Below are positions 57,801 through 64,000 of a DNA stretch of 64,000 nt, in pieces. The position numbers and the translations under genes were made by a program. Source of the stretch: Cyprinodon diabolis (taxonomy: Eukaryota; Chordata; Actinopteri; Cyprinodontiformes; Cyprinodontidae); assembly GCA_030533445.1 (NCBI GenBank), contig CM060062.1, positions 5,247,456 through 5,311,455 on the forward strand, given 5' to 3'. The notes beneath the pieces are model-generated. The model was not told the DNA's origin. It ran no database searches and saw nothing but the letters and a program-made list of their open reading frames with translations. The stretch's first letter is position 1. Every line of letters begins with the position of its first letter.

Positions 57801-59332
57801 GTATATGATATACTAGTGAAAACTAAATTATAGATATCTTAAAAGCAAATAAAGACTAGGCAAAACAAATTTAAACATATCTTGAAGTGTAATTTCGACT
57901 ATACGAAATTCCTTTTAAGAGATCTCTAAATTAATTAAAGATATCTTGAATTATTCAGCTTTTCCATTAAAGATATCTGAGTGTTCCTGTTTATCTCTGT
58001 AGCTACAACGTGGGATGCACAAAGAGAATGGGTCTCTTCCCAAACCGCAAAACCAGTCTGGAGAACCTGAAGAAGCGAGCGTTGAATGGGAACCACAGAA
58101 CTAGTTTAGAGTCTAAAAAGAAGGTGAGGCTGCGGGAGCTCTGTCATTACAGCCATGATGGATGTACAGTGTGAGCAGGGGATGAGGGGCTGATCAGTGT
58201 TAAACACTTCACTGTTTTTATTTATACTTACTGCTATATGATCCATGTCTGCTCTCCTCCTGTGAGCCAGAGTGCTCCCCCTGCTGGTCACTCTATCCAC
58301 CCTGCTCAGGAGGAGTCCAGTCAATGTCCAGAGCTGTCTGGATATAAAGGAACACCGCTGCCTGCTGAGCCACGGGCAGCGTTGCTGCAGGCCTGTGATC
58401 TCCCCCTGCTACCCCACGGCTTTGTGCCCAGCGATCCGGGTCGGTGGAACATCCAGGAGGTCTACGACTTCATCTCCTCACTGCCAGGTGGGAGCAGCTG
58501 ACATGTGGATGGACGCTTTCTGATTCAACATGAACATAACTTTTTATTTGATTGGTCTTCATTCCTCTGGTTCTGCTGTAACTTCTTCTGAGTTTCATTT
58601 TTCTCATGTGATCTTTGAACCCTGTCCGTCTCAGTTCGCTGCCATAGATTCATCCTAAATGTTTGTTTTTCCCATTTATATAAAAGCTCAGAGGTTTGAA
58701 ATGTTTTCCTGTAATATGGTGAACCTTGGAAAAGGACAGATTGTATAAATTGGTTGATTACCGTTTGAGCCGTTTGATGATGACTGAGGATCTGCAGGAC
58801 TTTACCTTTGTTCTGATGTCGGTCCATCCACTGAATGCTGTTCCGAAAGACAAACTGTGTCGTCATTCAAATAGGATGAATCAGATATTTAGTGTTTAGA
58901 TGAAATTAAATTATCATTTGAATCTCGATAGATATAGATTGAAAATAAAAATCAATCCAGATGTTGTTTTTTTTCCTCGTACTGTAGATCCCTTCATCCT
59001 TTTATCATAATCTTAACTCTGTATATTTAACCCTTTGGGTTTGATTGGAGATCTATAATAAATTAATATTTACACTCCAGGCAGAGCCAGTAGACTGACA
59101 TGAAAGCAACTTCCTGCTGGGAAGGTTTTGGTGCACAGCTCGTCTCCATGGTTACCGTTGTCCGTTTCTGCTCTCAGGATGTTTGGAGATCGCAGAGGAG
59201 TTCCGCTCTCAGGAGATCGATGGTCAGGCTCTGCTGCTGCTGAAGGAGGACCACCTCATGGGAACCATGAACATCAAACTGGGCCCCGCGCTGAAGATCT
59301 TCGCTCATATCAATATGCTCAAAGACTCGTAG
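51712..59332 (+). CDS. phc2: Polyhomeotic-like protein 2, short isoform (6 coding exons, 274 aa)
   Basis: PHC2 is a subunit of canonical Polycomb repressive complex 1. Its SAM domain polymerises and compacts chromatin in the nucleus. Coding exons: 51712-51852, 52811-52889, 55335-55446, 58003-58123, 58271-58487 and 59178-59332 (825 bases in frame). Residues 29-47 are the HD1 motif ILTHLIEGFVIQEGAEPFP. Residues 85-108 are an FCS zinc finger with Cys85, Cys88, Cys104 and Cys108. Residues about 208-272 are the SAM domain ending KLGPALKIFAHINMLKDS. YNVGCTKRMGLF after the finger matches PHC2 rather than PHC1 or PHC3. The MTSGNG start matches the short human isoform, about 323 aa. The linker is shorter than in mammals. 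Whether it is phc2a or phc2b cannot be told. Long-isoform exons are not seen upstream. Confidence 0.92.
52811..52889 (+). CDS. phc2: phc2 coding exon (residues 48-74)
   Basis: VERPSFSIESLRRRAAESKM is a charged linker. It is in frame through TGCAG and GTATTC splice sites. Sequence conservation with mammals is low, so this exon rests on frame and signals. Confidence 0.78.
52890..55334. other. phc2 intron 3 with one TIR element
   Basis: Holds the element at 53324-53926. No extra exon is needed: the flanking exons join in frame. Open frames at 54432-54831 have no recognised homology. Confidence 0.55.
53324..53926. mobile_element. TIR element with reiterated ACTTATG/TACGTAAC core
   Basis: The left end GGGTGCTGTCACACCTTG pairs with the right end, whose complement reads GGGCCCTGTCACACCTTG. 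The interior is crowded with short variants of AACTTATG and GTTACG. TTA lies on both sides, which would fit a Harbinger-type 3-bp duplication, but the exact edges are ambiguous. Confidence 0.6.
55335..55446 (+). CDS. phc2: phc2 FCS zinc-finger exon (residues 74-111)
   Basis: LTCELCGKVDFAYIFKRSKR and FCSTVCAKR supply the four zinc-binding cysteines. Acceptor TTTTAG, donor GTGAGT. Confidence 0.96.
55659..57045. mobile_element. hAT-family non-autonomous element with perfect 8-bp target duplication
   Basis: The ends are TAGGGCTGCAAC at 55659 and GTTGCAGCCCTA ending 57045, with AATCGAT motifs just inside. ATCACAGC is duplicated exactly on both sides (55651-55658 and 57046-57053). It spans 1387 bp without a transposase frame. 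An open frame at 55780-56076 is not conserved protein. It lies in phc2 intron 4. Confidence 0.92.
57241..57980. repeat. Degenerate GATATCT/TCTAATTA repeat array, interrupted
   Basis: AAGATATCT and its palindromic variants occur at least ten times with roughly 30-70 bp spacing, separated by CTAATTA and TTTTGACTA phrases in both orientations. A dispersed repeat is inserted at about 57337-57541. The array ends about 25 bases before a phc2 acceptor. Confidence 0.65.
57337..57541. repeat. Dispersed short repeat (GATTCTCAGTCATCCAGGTC family), copy 1
   Basis: AGATTCTCAGTCATCCAGGT and GGAAACCAAGTCCAGTGG are shared with the copy at about 61768-61915. TCTCTAATTAC lies on both sides and may be a target duplication, although the host array also contains this phrase. 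Confidence 0.6.
58003..58123 (+). CDS. phc2: phc2 coding exon (residues 111-151)
   Basis: YNVGCTKRMGLF follows the finger in all PHC2 proteins. A basic stretch NLKKRALNGNHR ends the exon. Donor GTGAGG. Confidence 0.94.
58271..58487 (+). CDS. phc2: phc2 coding exon with start of SAM domain (residues 152-224)
   Basis: A Pro/Ser-rich linker is followed by WNIQEVYDFISSLPG, the first SAM helices. Donor GTGGGA. The acceptor TGAGCCAG has a modest pyrimidine tract. Confidence 0.9.
59178..59332 (+). CDS. phc2: phc2 terminal SAM exon (residues 224-274, stop)
   Basis: IAEEFRSQEIDGQALLLLKE and HLMGTMNIKLGPALKI complete the SAM domain. TAG is at 59330-59332. Confidence 0.97.
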
Positions 59333-59651
59333 CTCATCTCCCAGTTAGACCTCAGTTACACACAGCCTGGTTGTTACTGGACTCTTCAGGCTCACTCAGG
59401 ATCTTTGGACATTCTCCACGAACTTAGAGACTCACTCAGTATTTCCTCATTTCACTCAGCTTCAGGATCAAAAGCTGTGGGACAGCCAGAGGGACTTGGT
59501 CTTGTTTAGGCTGATCCCTGTAGCTCTGCTAGCATGTTTCTGTTCTGTAGATTGGCTTCCTGCTTCAGGTCAGCAGCAGGACTGTAGTTTCCACTAGACA
59601 TAAAGAGCGATGGACTGAATTACCGTAGCATTGCTTCATTCTTTGGAGCAG

Positions 59652-59992
59652 TGTTCTGTCAGACGAGCATACCTATAGTCAATATGAATGCGTAAAACGT
59701 CAGATTTGTATTTATCCTTTTAGTTTTGTATGAAAAATATAGATGAAACTACCTCGAAGGGGGTGTATCCCTTTAGTCGTGTCTAAAAAAACACTAATTT
59801 AAGGTCACATCCCCGTACTCTTAAAAAAAAAAACCCAAAAGAAAGTAATTCAATACTTTTTTGTACATGACTAAAGGGATACACGCCCCCTTGAGGTAGT
59901 TTAAAGTCTATTTTTCGTACAAAACTAAAGGGATAAACGGGTTTTGACTATGCGTATGCTGGTCTGACCAGGTATGCTCATCTGACAGAGCA
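59652..59992. mobile_element. Long-TIR fold-back MITE, copy 2
   Basis: The left end TGTTCTGTCAGACGAGCATA pairs with the right end GGTATGCTCATCTGACAGAG. The inner inverted pair CCTTTAGTTTTGTATGAAAA versus TTTTTCGTACAAAACTAAAG is also present. It matches the copy at 19313-19663 and lies just downstream of phc2. Confidence 0.78.
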
Positions 59993-61767
59993 CCGGTTCA
60001 ATTTAAATCAGCTGGTGGTAGTTGTACCATCCATCCAGTTTCTTCCTGCCAATCTCCATTGGTCTGTAAAAACCTTGGCTGCATCCAGGACCAGTCGTCC
60101 TCCGTCACAATGGAGCCATGACGGTCCTGATTCATACCTGAGAGAAGCAACTAAATTAGATTTTCACTGTAGGAGGAAGCTGGAGGACATGGAGAAAACC
60201 CACATACAGCAGATGAGATACGAAACCCAGTCCACTCTGCACATACACACGTAAAGAGCATCATTTCTTCGCCTTTCCTGAGTTCAGCATCAACATGGAG
60301 TGTCTTCTCAATTCAGGAAACTCCTCAGCAATCCCCCTGATATAGGATAAACATGTTTCCCTGCAGCTTGAACCGCTGTAAGAGACCAGCATGTTGTGAG
60401 AAGCAGCAGCAGACAGTGTGTTCGCCTGTCATAGATAGATCAGAATAGATGCTGAGCTCTCATAATTAGGCCCTCAAGCATCAGATGAATCAGGAGCACC
60501 TTCTCTTGGATCAGTTTTCCCCTTCTGACTGTAGAACTGCTGCTTTTCATCCAACAGCTGTGAATCAGGCCTACAGGCCGGGTTCTTCTGGAGCAACTTC
60601 AATCAAAACTTTATTACACTTAAACTGTGACACAAGGTAGAAAAAGACAGGCAGGAAGAGGAACATAACCACACCGTCTTTTTCATGGGGACCTTTGAGG
60701 AACAGCTGCAGGTTTTTAAGGTCTGTTTCTGAGGAGGAGTTCTGATGCAATCCTCCTCACTGCAGATACACTGATAACACTGTGACTGAAAATTGGACAC
60801 CCAAACTGATTTACTTTATTGATTCGACAGGAAGGCTATAAAAACACAATATAAAGCTGGAGATCTGGACGGATTTTAATATTTCCTTTGCAGCTCCTGT
60901 CATTTCTCTCTCTGGTATCTGAAAGAAATGGAAATGCTGTCAGCTGCTGGTGCAGCTCTGAATCAAACCCGCTCGCAGGATGTTTTCAGGTGTTCACATG
61001 AAAGTCTATGCACACAAACCTGACTGCAATAAGTGCCTGTGGCTGTTGGAGCAGAGTGACAAAGACACTTAACCATGGCTGGGAATTACAAAGGAAAAAG
61101 TAGAGCTTGTTGGTTCTTTCCTCAAATCATTACCAAAGTCATGTTGAACTGAAGCCAGGTCTGCTCTGCTGACTGATTGGTTGATTCTTTTGTTGGTTAT
61201 CTGTAGAATGAGGTTCGATTCAGTTCTCTTAAGGTTTTCTTTCACAGAAAACACTTGAATAAAGTCAGTAGATTTGTTCAAAAAGTAGTTTACTGTTTTC
61301 ATTTCAGTGATTAAAAAATTTGAGTCAAATCTCTTAAACTCCTCCAGTTTATTATGTGTCCCTGTGGAACAGCAGGTCGTTCAGCCTGAGAATTGTTCTG
61401 AAATGAGAACCAGAAACATGATTATAAAGCTACCCTACATCATAGCCTGTTCCTCTAATTCTGGCATGTTCAGCATCCACTGACATTTGGACAGAAACAA
61501 GATCGAGCCGTTTATATCTTTATTATTGCTGTCTTTCTTCCAAGGAGAAAAACATTTTATTTGTTTATGAATTAGTTCTCCATCCTTTCTGAAGCTCCTT
61601 TAAACTTTTTAAAACTGCATTTTAAACATTTTTCAGTCAGGTACCTGATTGTTTTTGTCTATATGAAGCCTGTCTGAGCAAATTATCATTCAGACTCCTG
61701 TGTCTCTGCTGTCTGTGTCACAGCAACACAAATCATGCTGCAAAAAATGTTGAAAGAGGTGTGCTGG

Positions 61768-61915
61768 TGAGGATTCTCAGTCATCCAGGTCATAAGCCTT
61801 GAACTCAACGCTGTTTCTGACATTTTGAATTGAAAGAGCTTTCTGGTTGGGAGGCAAAACATCTTCAAACTTGGAAACAAAGTCCAGTGTATCGCTTTTT
61901 AAAAACTTTTTTGGG
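61768..61915. repeat. Dispersed short repeat (GATTCTCAGTCATCCAGGTC family), copy 2
   Basis: GGATTCTCAGTCATCCAGGT and ACATCTTCAAACTTGGAAAC match the copy in phc2 intron 4. Same orientation. Confidence 0.65.
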
Positions 61916-64000
61916 TTAAAAGAAAAGTATCTGCCCTTCATTTGAGGAGGCAGGTAAAACAATCTGCCAGTGGAACAAGGATTTTAGCCTCTAAAACAAG
62001 TTAATAATGATGTAATAGATTTGATGGATGATAAATTGAGAAATCTTATTTCATTGGTAAATCAATTTACTGCCCTACTTTAATGTAGTAAAAATATACA
62101 TTTTAGGTCAATTCTACTTACGTTGAGTTCACTTTTTACAGTGCATGTGTTTCTCTGGAGCCTGTTAATAAAACTAAACTAAAGGTGTGACTCAGTGCGA
62201 TGTTGACAGATTGGATCAACTTTAAATCAGATCTTCAAGCATCATGGCAGAAACTTATTTTGTTCATACTTTTACTGAATCCGAAAAATACCTCAGGTCT
62301 AAAAATATTTGAACAATACTTCAAACCAGTGATTCAGGAGCCTTTTGTTTATTGTTAATAATTTCATAAAGATTCCCATAGGAACTGGTGAGAACTGGGC
62401 TGAAATAAGCTGCTAAATATCGTAGCGTCTTCATCCTCAGACAGTTTCCTGTTAGTGAAGGAAAAACCATTAATGGATTATTCTGCTGATCATTGCAAAA
62501 CCTTAGAGCAGGAAAATGTTTTCCCTTTTCAAACCAGACAGTTTGTTAGATGACCTTTAAACTGCAAAGAAATCCTACAAAATAATTGGCAAGAAAGGAC
62601 AACTTAATTTGAACTCCGTCTGAAGTTTAAAAACCATTAAGATATCAAACATATATCTGGTTTCTGCAGTCAGGACCACAACAGCAAACACAAACAGCTT
62701 TCCTTCTATGCTGCTGGATTGTTGAGCTGTGCAGCAGCAACTCCTCTTGAGGTCCATCTCTGCAGAGGTTGGAGCTCTTCAAATGGTCCAGAAGGTGACA
62801 AAGGAAAATTCTTGGGCAACAGAAATTCAACCTACTGTGAGCTGGAGGCTCTAACCGGACCCCAAATTATGGAACCCACCAGGAGAAGAGCTTGAACAGC
62901 AAACACGTCCAGCTGGACCAGAAACCTGCAAGTTTGGACGGACTTTAGGAGCACTAAGGTTTGGCTCTTTGGACAAAGAAGAAAACCAAATCTGGAAGGT
63001 TCTAGTGGTTTTCAGTGTTTCCAGAATGACCAGGAGATCCGACTTGAAGTTTTAGTGCCATCTTTATTGCATGGAGTGATGCTGCAAGCTGCTTTCTGGA
63101 AGCACCTTCAATTATTCACGTTTGAAGAAAAAAACGTTGAAGTTGTCAACAGGAACCGTATCTGTACTTGCACTTTTTGGGTTACTTTAAGTTTAAATTT
63201 TTCTGTTTTGTTGTTGTGTTTTTGTCTTAAAGTTCTGATCGGACAATAAATATCCTCTTTGAGCTTAAATACAGCTTTAAAAATATGCCCTCTCAACCTC
63301 TTTCACTAGATTTTTTAGCATCTTAAACCTGGTTTATGATCCAGCATCACAGATGGGAAAACTTACACCTTTCTACCTGGTTCGAAGATGTGGATCAGAG
63401 GAATATTAAACTTGATTAAATTAAACATTTAATGACATCGAACAGTGAAAACACAAAGGCACGCTCCTCCCAAGAACTGATTTATTCTCCCCAACAGAAA
63501 TCCAAATCAAAGCACACTTCAAGTACAAATTGTCGGTATGATTACAAACGTTCAATAAATTAACATCTTTCTTCATTCAGGCATTCTCAGTAGTTCACAA
63601 AAAAGAAAAGAACACCATAAAAAGCTCTTGAAAAAACAAAGAGTGAAATAAAAAAAAATGAATTTACAAAAACAACGGACAGACTGATGGTTTCTAACAT
63701 TGTCTGGAAAGAAACAAAAAATCACCCAAAGATTATTTTCAATGAAAATTAGCTCTGAAAGAAAAGGAGAACCTTAAATTATCTTAATGATCAGTGGATT
63801 TTCATCAGTAAGAGGAAACTTCTCCCAAAGCTAGAATCATAACTAAATCAATCTGATGTCTTGCTTTAAATCCTGGAAGTCTGCAGGATTTAAGTCTTAT
63901 CATTTTTTTTGAGAGAGATCTCAGGAAAAAAATGAATTCAAGCTTAAAAAATCAGGCAGAGCATCATTTGTCAGAGCTGTTAAATGCGAAGTACTGAAAA

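Larger units (their letters stand above)
59333..64000 (+). other. phc2: phc2 3' UTR and downstream sequence
   Basis: No coding exon was recognised after the phc2 stop. AATAAA occurs at 61258-61263, 62167-62172 and 63245-63250, so the 3' end is unsettled. The stretch contains a fold-back MITE (59652-59992), a fish repeat fragment (60160-60255) and a short dispersed repeat (61768-61915). The right end (63480-64000) is AT-rich and may include the 3' part of a neighbour on the opposite strand; this is not shown. Confidence 0.5.

Noticed and set aside
57241..57980. CRISPR-like array of regularly spaced repeats
   Set aside because: The repeats are short, variable, in both orientations and unevenly spaced, in a vertebrate intron. 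No array or cas gene is present in the window.

Overview
This window is nuclear DNA from a ray-finned fish, most likely a percomorph teleost and possibly a cyprinodontiform. The clade guess is low confidence. It rests on vertebrate genes with short introns and canonical GT/AG splice sites, on a Rex3 retrotransposon and a Tc1-like transposon typical of fish, and on many copies of an L2-type LINE tail. No bacterial or viral genes and no CRISPR array were seen.

Four genes can be read. (1) The last coding exon of ribosomal protein L22 (rpl22, + strand, 853-997). (2) A complete rcc2/TD-60 gene (- strand, 12 coding exons, 15440 down to 3807, 494 aa), tail-to-tail with rpl22. (3) A complete receptor-type guanylate cyclase (- strand, 8 coding exons, 42637 down to 20745, about 744 aa). 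It has two membrane segments flanking a roughly 260-residue extracellular region that looks like a diverged NIT (nitrate/nitrite-sensing) helical domain, then a signalling coiled coil, then an intact class III cyclase domain. Mammals have no membrane cyclase of this layout that I know of, and this is the most interesting gene here. (4) A short-isoform polyhomeotic homologue 2 (phc2, + strand, 51712-59332, 274 aa) with HD1 motif, FCS zinc finger and SAM domain, and a likely GC-rich first exon ending at 48736. The cyclase and phc2 are divergently transcribed.

Nearly all remaining sequence is intron or intergenic DNA packed with transposable elements. There is a dead 1.6-kb Tc1 element with TA duplication (25911-27527) and a decayed Rex3 (29255-31320). 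There are two L2-type LINEs (17708-18842; 32434-33955) and about eight separate tails of the same family, mostly inverted. Two hAT-type elements have perfect 8-bp target duplications (23165-23637; 55659-57045). A piggyBac-type MITE sits between TTAA sites (36577-36898). Several fold-back MITEs occur, two of them in pairs or nested. A 2.3-kb non-coding repeat (42775-45050) carries a degenerate internal unit.

Exon junctions were checked by reading frame. The rcc2, cyclase and phc2 exons sum to 1485, 2235 and 825 bases, all multiples of three with no internal stops. Repeat boundaries are approximate unless a target duplication is quoted.
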